Origin: Patagioenas fasciata
Taxonomy: Eukaryota > Chordata > Aves > Columbiformes > Columbidae
Direction of reading: 5' to 3'
Assembly: GCF_037038585.1 (NCBI RefSeq)
Contig: NC_092541.1
Coordinates: 2,477,445 to 2,541,444 of the forward strand
DNA length: 64,000 nucleotides
The notes beneath the pieces were generated by a model, which saw nothing but the letters and a program-made list of their open reading frames with translations, was not told the DNA's origin and did not search any database. A program made the position numbers and the translations under genes. Positions 37,101 through 49,100 of the stretch are shown here, piece after piece (position 1 is the stretch's first letter; each line of letters starts with the position of its first letter).

Positions 37101-40100
37101 CGATATGTTAATTCTACCTTGGCCCTCTCCTCTTGGTACAAATCCAGCCCGGCCGCGCCGTCCCCTGCTGTTTGGGGACCTCCTGGGAGGTCCAGCATGT
37201 GCTGCCCTGGTCCCCCCATCCCTACCAACCCTTGGGGTAACAAAAACGTGTCCTTCGGGAGCTTTGGGATGGCTGGAGGATGAGCGAAGGGTTGGGCAAA
37301 GCGCCGGCGTGGGGACAGATGGAGCCCCCCCGAAAACTCGGCGGGGTGCCATCCTGTGCCATCCCGGCACACGCTCCGGGTCCTGCTAACCAGCCCCAAA
37401 TCGCTTCCAGAACGTTCTCGTTCCCCTCCCTCCCCAGCACTTGGGGTTCAGACAAGCTCGTCACCGGTTTGATGTGGAGCGGTTGTGCGCGGTGGGGATG
37501 TAATTTATGGGCTTTGTGATAAGCCTGTCCAGTCATCCTAAAATAATAAATAAAATACATACCAAGGGCTGGCACGAGATAGGATCAGTAATATCAGCGT
37601 CTGAGGAAAATTACTGAGACTCTTCAACAGCAAAATAAAGAGCGTGGAGAGGGAAAGAAGTTGCAGAAGGGAAAAGTCAGGAGCATCATCTCCTACCACA
37701 GACTGGGATGGGCCCTTTGGGGACTGGGACAGGTTGGTTTGGCCACAACCCTGCGGCCTCTCCAGCCCGGGTGTGCAGGGGTCGGGTGCTTTGGTACTGG
37801 TGCTGCCAGCATCTTGCATTGGCATCTTGCACCTGTATCTTGCATTGGCATCTTGCACCTGTATCTTGCATTGGCATCTTGCACCTGTATCTTGCACTGG
37901 CGTCTTGCGTTGGCATCTTGCACCTGTATCTTGCATTGGCATCTTGCACCCACATCTTGCACCTGTGTCTTGCATTGGCATCTTGCACCTATATCTTGCA
38001 CCCACATCTTGCACCTGTATCTTGCATTGGCATCTTGCACCCACATCTTGCACCTTTGTCTTGCATTGGCATCTTGCACCTGTATCTTGCACCTGTATCT
38101 TGCACCTGTGTCTTGCATTGGCATCTTGCACCCACATCTTGCACCTGTATCTTGCATTGGTATCTTGCACCTATATCTTGCACCCACATCTTGCACCTGT
38201 GTCTTGCATTGGCATCTTGCACCCACATCTTGCACCCACATCTTGCACCTGTGTCTTGCATTGGCATCTTGCACCCACATCTTGCACCTGTATCTTGTAT
38301 TGGCATCTTGCACCTATATCTTGCACCCACATCTTGCACCTGTATCTTGCATTGATGTCTTGCACCTGCATCTTGCACCAGCATCTTTTACCAGGAGCTC
38401 AGGCTGCAAAGCGCTGCTGATGCAGCTGGGCTGTTAATTGCTGGATCCGACGAACGGCTTCATTAACACCCAAAGGTGTTCTGAAGCGGTTTCTCACTTT
38501 CAAGCTCCTGGTGGCTTGGAAAAGCTTTCGGTGCCCAGGACGGGCTTGGATCCGGCTGGTTGTTATCTAATAGAGCCTGGTAACCACAGCTCTGGACTTC
38601 TATTTCTGGTTCTGCTTCTGAGTCACGGCGTGCCCTTGGAAAAGACCTTTGTGCCTTGAGGCTTGTCTGCATGAAAACCCTGTGCTCGTTGGACTTAAGT
38701 CACTTTTTAAACAGTTTTAGTTTAGTTGAGGCAGAGCTTGGTTCAGGTCTATTGATGTCTTATGGAATATTAATGTGAACTGCACCTTGAGTTTGGGTAA
38801 GAGCAGCCTGCTGGTGCTTGAGATGAGTCTGACAAGTGAACTTGTGTCGATACACATAGACTGGAGCTCTATTCACCTTGGCAACAGAAGGGTTAATACC
38901 CCAACAGCAAATCTGCTGGTGGATTGTTAAAGTCCTTGGATAAATACTCAGCGATGGTCTAATGTTATTGCAAATTCCTCCTCTGCTCCCTGAGCACTGC
39001 GATGGGAGACTCCTTGGCAGCAACCGGGGCATTGCAGGGGCTGGGAGCTTGCTTTCTATTTAAAATAATGATAATAATAATCAAGTAATCATCCTCGAAG
39101 TGATGAACTAGATTTGCATCCGCGGTGGTTGCGGTCAGGAAATAAACGCTGTAAAAAAGCGACAGGCGGGTGAGAGAGGGGAGAAAAGAGCCGTTGAGAA
39201 CTTTGCTCCCAATAAAAAGACCGTTGAGGCCAAAGCTGCTCTGCACCCGTTTCCCCCACCCCACCCATCGGCTGCACCAAAATCCATCCCCTCCCAGCAA
39301 GGTGGCTCAGGCTTCTTGTCCCCAGGGTGTGTGCCAGCCCGGGGAGGGGGTCACGGTGGCTTTTGCAGCGAGCGGCAGCTCCGAGCATCCTCGGGACGTT
39401 CGGGGCTGCATCCCACGGGTGACACTTGGGGGGTGGCAGCTCCCGCGCCCTCCGGTTCGCTGGGCTGCGAGCGGTGCCAGCTCCCGTCACTCGCTGCAGC
39501 ACATCGGCTTGACACCGGTGGCAACGCGGCGAAGGAGCCGCAGAGGGAGGTGGAAGAGGCGGAGAAGGGGGATTGCAAAATCCCTTTGGAAACAGAAATT
39601 GTTCTGGCTCCCAGGGCAGCAGCCTGACCACAGCATCCCAGCGTGTGCTGGGCGTACTGGCGGCCTCACTGGGGATGCTGGGCATGCTGATGGCCCCAGT
39701 AAGGGATGCTGGGCGTACTGGTGATGCCAGTAGGGATGCCGGGCATGCTGGTGGCCCCAGTAGGGATGCTGGGCGTACTGGTGACCCTAGTAAGGATGCT
39801 GGGCATGCTGGTGACCCCAGTAAGGGATGCTGGGCATGCTGGTGGCCCCAGTAGGGACGCTGGGCATGCTGGTGACCCCAGTGGGGACACTGGGCATGCT
39901 GGTGGCCCCAGTAGGGACGCTGGGTGTGCTGATGGCCCCAGTAGGGATACTGGGCATACCGGCGGCCCCAGTGGGGATGCTGGGCGTGCTGGTGACCCCA
40001 GTGGGGATGCTGGGCGTACTGGTGGCACCAGTGGGGATGCTGGGCGTACTGGTGGCACCAGTGGGGACACTGGGCTTGCTGGTGGCCCCAGTAGGGATGC

Positions 40101-43100
40101 TGGGCGTACTGGTGACCCCAGTAGGGATGCTGGGCGTACTGGTGACCCCAGTGAGGACGCTGGGCATGCTGGTGACCCCAGTAGGGATGCTGGGCTGCGG
40201 TCCTGCCCCCCCGCTTTGCTCTGCTTTGCTTCCCTTGCACCCCTCTCCGCTTTCAGTCCCATCGCCATCCCCGCATGGTCCCCCCCGAGCAGCACGAAAC
40301 CTCAGCGACCCGTTGGGAGGGGACTTTAAACAGAACCCAGAGCAGGTTTGATGTCGCAGTTTAAAGTCAACAATTCTCAAAAGGAAACCGAAAAGTCAAA
40401 CCAGAATCTTAATGGTATTTTTTTGTTTTGTTTTGTTTTGTTTTTCTTTCGTTTTGTTTTATTTTTTGTTAGCAACCCAACTACTGGAGCTTTAAGGTCA
40501 GTACTTCTGATTTTTCATGCTTCTGTTTGAACTGCATGCATTTTTCCAGCCTTGCCTCATCCCTGTGTGTGTGGAGGGGGTGGGAATTCGGGTGTTTTGG
40601 TGAGGACTCCTGTGCCAAAGCAGTTTGTTCTCAGCTCGGCAGCAGCTTAAGGTCGCGCGAAGGCTCTTTGTGCTTTTGGGTCGGGTGGTCGTGCGGATAC
40701 AAACCTGTTCTCCGAAAGGGATGAATCTGCATCCTGCCCTCATTTAGATCACTATCACCCCACTGTCAAATCCTTTGGGGTCGTTTCGTTGCAGCAGAGA
40801 CCTTAATTATGGGGAAAAGGGCAGAAAAGAGCCAGCTGGGCACACAGACCCCGTGCGGAGCTGCTCGTGGGTGCCAAGGGTTGCTGTGATTTTTGTCCCC
40901 TGCCATCATAGCGTGTCCGTCCCTTCTCTGCACAAAACGGCTTTGCCAACAGGAATTCCACGCAGAACCCCACAGACCGGCTTTGGTTTGGTGTGTTGAG
41001 GGATAACATAATAAACCAGCAAAGTGATTTGTTGGGCTGGTTGGGAGGGGCAGCTCTGCCCCACGTTGGCCATCGCATCCCTGTCACCGTCCCCTGTCGC
41101 TTGGGGGTTGTGGGACCAGCCCCGTGTCACGAAGCTGCTGCGGGAGGAATCATTGCCGTTCGCTTTATTGCACCTTTGTGCCCAAACCCACCCGTCCCTG
41201 GGGACGCCGAGGGGACCCTGGGGCTGTCCCTGCGCGGTGGCTCCTGCCAGCACCTCGTCAACAGTCGCCCCATTGTCTGGCGGGGTGACGTGCGCATGTC
41301 ACCGCGCCTGCCCTTCCTCCTCCTCCTCCTCCTCCTCGCCCGGGGATGCGGTGGCACCACTTCAAGGTCAAGCGTGTTGCTGGGTGACCTTGGCGTGTTT
41401 GTCCCCGGTGGGTTTGCTCATCCTGTGATAAAAAACCACCAACAAAACAGGCGTTTTCCTGGAGAGAGCAGAGGAGTCGCAGAGCAGGATCCGTGCGCTT
41501 GTTCCGAGTTTCCATTCTTGAAGCATTTGCAGTGTAAAACCCGTGTGAGCGGCGGCTCCCCAAATATTCAGCTGTCTGGGTTCTCACTGTCCGGTTCCAG
41601 CCACATGTTCTTGGGGACATTCCTGGGACTGGGGGGGTGAAGGCACAAAAACTTCTTTATAAATAAGAAACAAAATGGGGTTCCCAGCTGGGGGTTTGCA
41701 GCTGCAGACGGCACATTTTCTATAACTCTATATTTTTCCGCGTAAGCCTGGAAATACTTTGCATTGCGAGTGGTGCATCTTCCCTGTCTGTATCCGCTGG
41801 GGGACGCGTTAGGGGTTAAATCACCCTCATTCCCCAGCCGAGGGGGGGTCCCAGCTGCCTGACCCCGCTACCAAGTGGGGCATGAGGCAGCTGGGGACGG
41901 ATTGTCCCTTGTCACAGCAGCACCCTGCGGGGACCCTGAGCCCGGCAAGCAGGTGCCGGGGGCTTCCTCGAGGCCACCGCAGCCACCTGTGTCCCCCAGG
42001 GTCCCCTGGAGCTGCAGCCTTGGCCTCCAGCTGGGAAAACCGCCTCCCACCCCCTGCTTCTTTCCCCAAAATAAAAGTTCCATGACCCTTTAGGTTCCCT
42101 GTGTGTGTCCAGCTGCCACCAAGGGGGCAGAGCCGAATTCCTGGGGACATCCAGGGATGTGGTGAGATGCTATGGGCCCCCCGGGCAGGACATGCTCTGG
42201 TGTCCCCCCCCTGGCCGGGGGACAAGTGGTGGCAGGTGCTGGGTGTGATTTGGGGCTCCCCAGGCCTTGGGGAAAGGGGGGTTCTGCGTTGCTGGGTTTG
42301 TCAGCTGCAGTGCTGGGATGAGCAGACGCTCTTGGATGTCATTGGCGGTGCCGTCATTGCGGGGAGGGGTCCAGGACATGGCCCTGTCCCCATCCCCATC
42401 CCTGCCTGTCCGTGGGTCCTGCCCTGCGCCGTCCTCCTGTCCCAGCGCATCCCTGCACTTGCTCTGAGACGGGGCCAGCCCGGCTCATGTCACAAATGTC
42501 CCCTCCTGGGTCGAGCTGTGCACTCACACGGAGCCATCGATCCAGCCGCTTCGTGGCTGCTGTCACGTTGCTGCCGGTCCCCAAGTCCCTCGGCTGGGAC
42601 AGCCAGGTACCCACCCCCACTTCCATCACCTGAACTGCGTCCCCTGTCCCCGCCAGCCTGGGGTGACTTCTGGGTGTCACCCCTCCAGGGCAGGAGCGTC
42701 TCAGCCTGAGGGTTTGGGGGCTATGGGGACACATCCCTAGATCTGTCCGGGGGGCAAACCCCTCCCCAGGGATGCTGTGAGGTGGTGCTGAGGGGGGGTC
42801 CTGCTGCGCTGACACAGGGGGTGGTCTGGCTCCCGGCTGTCACCGCGGGGCTGGAGATGGAGTGGGAATAACCAAGGGTTATCCTTTGGTGTCAGGGCCT
42901 TAAAAGAACATCAAAGGCACTAAGAAAAAGCTACTGGGGGAAAAAATGACTTGGATGCGGAGGAGAGAAAGAGGGGGGGCAGGAGACATTCGTCTTTAAA
43001 ACGTATTTTGCTCTCTGCAACTGTCTGAAAGGAGCTTGGAGCCAGGGAAAAACAGGCTCTGCTCCCCAGGAACAAGTGATGGGATGAGAGGAAATGGCCT

Positions 43101-46100
43101 CAAGTTGCACCAGGGGAAGTTGAGGTTGGATCTGGGGGATGCGGGTGTCACGAGGATGCGGTGTCACAGGGATGCGGGTGTCACAGGGATGCGGTGTCAC
43201 GGGGATGCGGGTGTCACAGGGATGCGGGTGTCACAGGGATGCGGGTGTCACGGGGATGCGGGTGTCGCAGGGATGCGGTGTCACGGGGATGCGGGTGTCA
43301 CAGGGATGCGGGTGTCACGGGGATGCGGGTGTCACGGGGATGCGGGTGTCACGGGGATGCGGGTGTCGCAGGGATGCGGGTGTCACAGGGATGCGGGTGT
43401 CACGGGGATGCGGGTGTCACAGGGATGCGGTGTCACAGGGATGCTGGTGTCACGGTGTCACAAGGATGCTCGCTGTGGGGATGTCCCATTTCACCAGCGC
43501 GGGGGGACCCGTTGCAGGGCAGCAAGCACCCGCCCACCTCCCGCGCACATCTGGCTGCCCGTGGCAGGCTGTGCACATCTGGTGGGGACGGGCCCTTTCC
43601 TTTAGTCAAGGGGTCCGGTTTTAAAAAAAAAAAACACCACAAACCTAATCCGATTTTAACGCTTAATCCTGTTAACATTGAGATCAGGATTAATTCTGAG
43701 TTAATCGGGATAATCCTGACAAAATGTTGAGCATTAGACACTGGATGAATTATTGCTGCCGGGAGCACTACGCTTTTAATTCGGTGGCGAGACCCATGGC
43801 GGGGTGCAAGGGGCGGGGCCCGGCGGAGGGGAACGGAGGAGCCACAACCCCCTTGGATGGGAGATACTCGTAGTACATCCCATCCTGTGATGCTCAGAGC
43901 ACCCTGGGCCTCTCATTTCTTCCCGCTATGCTGCTACAGTTCCAGTTACCTCCGGTTTTCCCAACTTCTTCTTCCCAGATGGGCATCTCCTGGCTCCTCT
44001 GCCTCCAGAGGCAGGAGCTGGGCTGCTGGTCTGGGATGCTCTGTCCTGGTCCGGGATGCTCTATCCTGATCCAGGATGCTGTATTCTGGCCAGGGATGCT
44101 GTGTGCTGGTCGAGGATGCTGTATTCTGGTCGGGGATGCCGTGTGCTGGTCCAGGATGCTGTGTGCTGGTCGGGGATGCTGTGTGCTGGTCGGGGATGCT
44201 GTGTGCCTGTCCAGTATGCTGTGTTCTGGTCGGGGATGCTGTATCCTGGTCCAGGATGCCGTATCCCAGTCAAGGATGCCGTATCCCAGTCAGGGATGCC
44301 GTATCCCAGTTGGGGATGCTCCCCAGGAGGGATGTGCAGCCAGACATGGGGTGAGGAGGTACCTGCCCGGGAAGTGTCCTGTTACCTGAGCTCTTCTCCT
44401 CTTGCAAAACAGCCGGCAGCTCTTTGCTGACTCACTCCCTGGGAGCATCAATAATTAAGGACGAGCGGAGTTCGTTAGGAATGAATGAACGAACGAATGA
44501 ATGAACGGAGCAGTTTGTGATGCGCTGGCATCTTGGAGGGAGGGAAGGGCAGGTACCACCTTGCTGAGACCCCCAAGCAAACAGGTGGGACCGGGCTGGT
44601 CTGGTTGAAACCTCGCAGTGATGTTGTGATGGGGTCAGGCAGAGAAAGCGGGGTGGGGGGTATCTGGAAATCCCTCCCTCTGTTTCTTTAACAGCTCTCA
44701 GAGCTGCTTCCAAAAAAGAGTTTCAAATTTCAATTAAAATTTTCCTTGGCACTGTTGACAGAAGCGGAGCGGCGGGAGGGACAGATGTTGTTTTTCTCCC
44801 AGCTTTACTCGCAGCTTTATTTGCTGCTGACCCTCGCCAGCAGCGCAGACCGGGCGGCCGAGGCTCCATCCCCCTTCCCTGCGAGCCCTGAGGGGGTCCC
44901 GGCAGTGGGGGGGTCCCCAGATCCCTTTGGTGCATCCTTTGCTTTTCCAGCCCCCGGGCACCGGGAGCATCCCCAGCTCTGCGGGGAGAGGTTTTCCCTG
45001 TTGAGTTCTATGGGCACAGACATGTTTCTCTAAGGATGGGATGGGATGGGATGGGATGGGATGGGATGGGATGGGATGGGATGGGAGAAGCTCAGCTCCC
45101 TCCCAGAACGCCCCAGGGAAGCAGCACCGAGTCGATGTGCTTGGGGACGGGCGTCACACCCGCAACACCCATGGAAAGGCTTTTCCAGCTGTGGGGAGAG
45201 CGAAGGGACCATGTCCCTTTTAGCTCCAGTGGGCTAACCTGGGAATTCGGGGCAGGAAGCTCCAGCCTGCGGGGATGTTCATGCAGGCATGGGGAGGGAT
45301 GCCTGCAAGAAATAGATATTTTAATTATTATTGGTTTTTTATAGATAGGGAGACGGAGGCAGGGCAGGAGAAGAGCGATGGGTCCAAGCAGCGTTGGAGG
45401 GTCTCGTTTCCCTCGTCTCCCTCTTGTCCATGGGATGCTGTGCCGGGAGATGGCACAGAAAGATGCGGCGGCTCCCCCGTCCCACAGCGGAGCCCACGGT
45501 GGCTCCCAGCACAGCTCAGTGATGCCCAAACATCCTCCATCCCTCCCAGCACCGCAGCAAGAGGCTGGGGGGTCTTCTTGCCCCCTTTGGGGTGCTGAGC
45601 TCCTGCGCCCATCCTGAGAGCTACATACAGCACCAGATGGGACCCGGAGTCAGCTGCTGGATTAACTGATGAGAGGGGGGGATTATGAGGAATTAATCCA
45701 GATCAGTGTCCAACCAGGGGCTGCAGCCGGGGCTTTATGTACTCGGTAAATAAGCGGCGGTGTTGCTTTGCGCAGGGCTGGGCTCGCCAGCTCCTCACCA
45801 GCTGTTTCCCAAGCTGGCCGGGGTGTGTTTTGGGGGGTCCATCGCCTTTATCCCCATCATGCGGTACAGCAGAGGAGCTGCAAACGGCTGGAGCCGGGAC
45901 GGTGACAGCAGAGCGGGGACATTCGCAGGGCTCCATCCACCCCTGTGGGGGTGATGCCCGCTCTAGCGCATCGTCCCTGCCTGTGGAACAGGATGAATGA
46001 GCTTGGAGGGTCTGGGGGCTGCTGCCAGACCCCCAGCCTGGGGCTGGTGACAGCAGGGGACAGCTGAGCTTGGGGACAGCCGCTGCCTGTGGCATTAACC

Positions 46101-49100
46101 CAGCGCCGGTTTATCCATCCCAGCTGCGAGGACAGGTTGGTATTGGTGCTGGCGGGCTGTGCTCTGCCTGTCCCAGCTGGTTTTTGGGGGAAAAGGGGCT
46201 GGTTTGTGCCAGGACAGGCTGCAGAGCTCGGGCTGCGCTGGGTGCGTCCCAGTAGGGTGCTTGGTGACACCCCGGTCTCCTCGTTGCAAACAACATTCAG
46301 CGCAGGTTGCTGAGTGCTGGTGTGTGCGATGTGCAGAAATGGGCCTGAAACAGCTGATTTTTCCTCGGGTCGAGCCCGACATCGCCCTTGGAGCAGGAGC
46401 GAGGTGGCTGTGCTGTGACAAACCCTCTGCTCTGTCCCCAGGGTCCCTTTGCAGGGTCGGGCTTGCTGCCGGTCTTAGGAAATGAGGGGAAATATTAATG
46501 AGTTTTGCACGGGAGCAGCTGCGGAGTGTCCTGCTCCGTCCCAGGGTGGGATCCTTTTCCCCACGCATGTTTTTCTTACCTATTTCTATTGTTTCCTCCT
46601 ATATTTTCAGTTTCTGCGGTAGGTCCAGCCCTGAGCATTCAGCCTGCAAAGCTGGGGAGGGTAAATCAGAGCGGGGGTGCAAGAAGGGAGGGGAGGATGG
46701 GGACAAGAAGAAGGGAGGGGAGAGAAGGAGGAGAGCAGCATCCTTATCTAGCCAGGCAGATATAATGAAGCTGCTTCTGTGCTGACAGTAAAAGGGATTG
46801 TTGGGAGTTTTCGGAGCTAAAAGAATCGCTTAATTGTGTCTTTTTTTAGCTTCAGGGAGATAAGAGACAAAAAAAAAACCCAAGTCTGTTCCCCATCCCA
46901 CCTCTTCTCTATGAGGCCCCGAGGGGGCGGTGGGGGTGCTGGGGATGCTCCTGTCCCCACCGGTGTGGGGAGCCGGGTGCTTTGCTGGGTTTTCCCTGGG
47001 ACGATCGCCAAAAGAGCCCCCCCGGTGCTCTCCCAGGCTTTACCGATGCTTCCACACCAGCAACAACCTTTCCTTGGCTCCATCACGCAGGGGCTTCCCT
47101 GGCAAAGAGCAAAGTGGGTTTGTTCCCCAGGACTGGCTGTGGACACCTTCACCTTGGTGCCCATCAACTCTACCCCCCCAAAAAACGCTCCCCGCTCTCG
47201 GTACCACCCGGGGCCGGAGCTCCCGTGCTGCTGCCCTTGGTTTATGTTATGGTTTATTATGGTTTATTCTTTGGCCGTTTGCTCTGCCCTTGAACCTGCT
47301 GCTTCCCACGCCAGGACCTTGGGGTTGGGGGTGATGCTGGTGTCCGCCCCCAGGCACTGGGGATGTACCAGCCCCGCTCCCATGGCCCCAGCACCGTAAG
47401 AATCATCCCGGTGCCGTATTAACCCTGTGGCTGGTTCAGCGAGAACTGGGTCATTTCCCAGCGTGGCACCGCTGCAGCCTGGGGACAGCGAGCGCGGGAG
47501 CGGCGTCCCCCCCTCAGCCCCTCGCTGCCACCGTGGGGGGGCTCGGTGCCTCTCGGTGTCCCCAGAGAGTGGTGGGCGGGGTCCTGGGTGGGATTCCTGT
47601 GTAGGGTGGGGTCCTGGGGGGGTCCGCTCTTCTCCATGATGTGGCTGTGGGGCTTTACTCGGCAGCAGGTGGGGGGATGAGCCCGTTCCCTGAGCACTTT
47701 GTGCTGAGCATCAGGCCAGAACGGTCCCTTCTGGGCTAAAAATCCATTAATTTCCATCTTGCCCTTTTTTACCTTTTATTTTTCTCTATTTTCTTTTTTT
47801 TGGCTGGTGCCATAATTAGCTCCATCAGATGAGCTTAATTACTTGAGGTCAGCTGCAGCCCCGGGGCAGAGGCAGGAGGGGTTTGGGATCACCTGGAGCA
47901 GCCGGCTATAGGGGTGATACACTATAGGGACCGAGGTGCATTGGGGTGCTGGGCTATAGGGGCTGTGATGCATTGGGGTGCTGGACTATAGGGATTGCAG
48001 TATATTGGGGTGCTGTGCTATAGGGATTACTGTGTGTTGGGGTGCTGTGCTATAGGGATTGCAGTACGTTGGGATGCTGGGCTATAGAGGCTGTGGTGCA
48101 TTGGGGTGCTGGGCTATAGGGCTTGCAGTATGTTGGGGTGCTGGGCTATAGGGATTACTGTGTGTTGGGGTGCTGTGCTATAGGGATTGCAGTATATTGG
48201 GGTGCTGGACTATAGGGATTGCAGTATGCTGGGGTCCTGGGCTATAGGGGCTATAGGGATTACTGTGTGTTGGGGTGCTGTGCTATAGGTATAGTGGTAT
48301 GTTGGGGTGCTGTGCTATGGGGATAGCGGTATGTTGGGGTGCTGTGCTATAGGGCTTGCAGTGTATTGGGGTGCTGTGCTATAGGGATAGCAGTATGTTG
48401 GGGTGCTGGGCTATAGGGATAGCAGTATATTGGGGTGCTGGGCTATAGGGATTGCAGTATGTTGGGGTGCTGGGCTATAGGGATAGCAGTATGTTGGGGT
48501 GCTGGGCTATAGGGATTGCAGTATATTGGGGTGCTGGGCTATAGGGATTGCAGTATGTTGGGGTGCTGGGCTATAGGACCCAGGCTCCAGCCCCGTTTCC
48601 CTTCCTTGCTGTAAGACTCCAGCGTCTCTTGCCAACCAGCTTTGTGCTCAAACAACAACACAACTAAGCAGTCGATTTTCCAGCAATTAGCTACAGCGAG
48701 AACATTTCAAGTCCTAGAAAACACCGCCCCACCAGATTAATTAAATCCTCCAATTAATGTCTCATTTAAATGATGATGATGGCTGTTATCATTTCATATT
48801 GATTATCTTTTTTTTTTTTTTTTGCCTTTTTGGTCTTAAAATAAAGCTGCTGTCCCTTCCACGCTGCCTTTTCCACACCCCGGGAGCTGTTTGTTCTCTC
48901 TGGTTGATTTGCCAGCGTTAAACACGCGTCTGGAAACCCGCACCGTGTATTTGGGGTATTGATGGGCAGTGGCTCCGCCACGCGGGCACCTGTGACCAGG
49001 GGACCCGGTGGCACATTTGGAGATGTTCGAGCAGAAAGCCCGTGTCTGTAGCCTGAACTTTGATGCGGTGGATGTACGCTCGGCCAGGTGAAATTGGACT

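Larger units (their letters stand above)
29527..40472 (+). other. SRCIN1: SRCIN1 intron 2 (10.9 kb)
   Basis: Contains minisatellites at 29869-30192, 32800-33245, 33836-34045, 35351-35411, 37808-38388 and 39645-40196, a (GT)n run at about 34827-34849, a (TA)n run at 36632-36650, the CpG island at 33255-33660, and AT-rich islands at 30860-30960, 31330-31560, 31800-32060, 36110-36420 and 36925-37130. It ends with a T/G-rich tract before the microexon. I see no further coding exon. Confidence 0.8.

Noticed and set aside
37644-38437. Cys/Leu- and Gln/Cys-rich open frames of about 200-260 codons
   Set aside because: They arise from a 13-bp minisatellite with 39-base periodicity. All frames on both strands are open, so there is no coding preference.
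39089-40351. 383-codon minus-strand frame and several forward frames
   Set aside because: Produced by the 30-bp minisatellite. The flanks show no recognisable protein.
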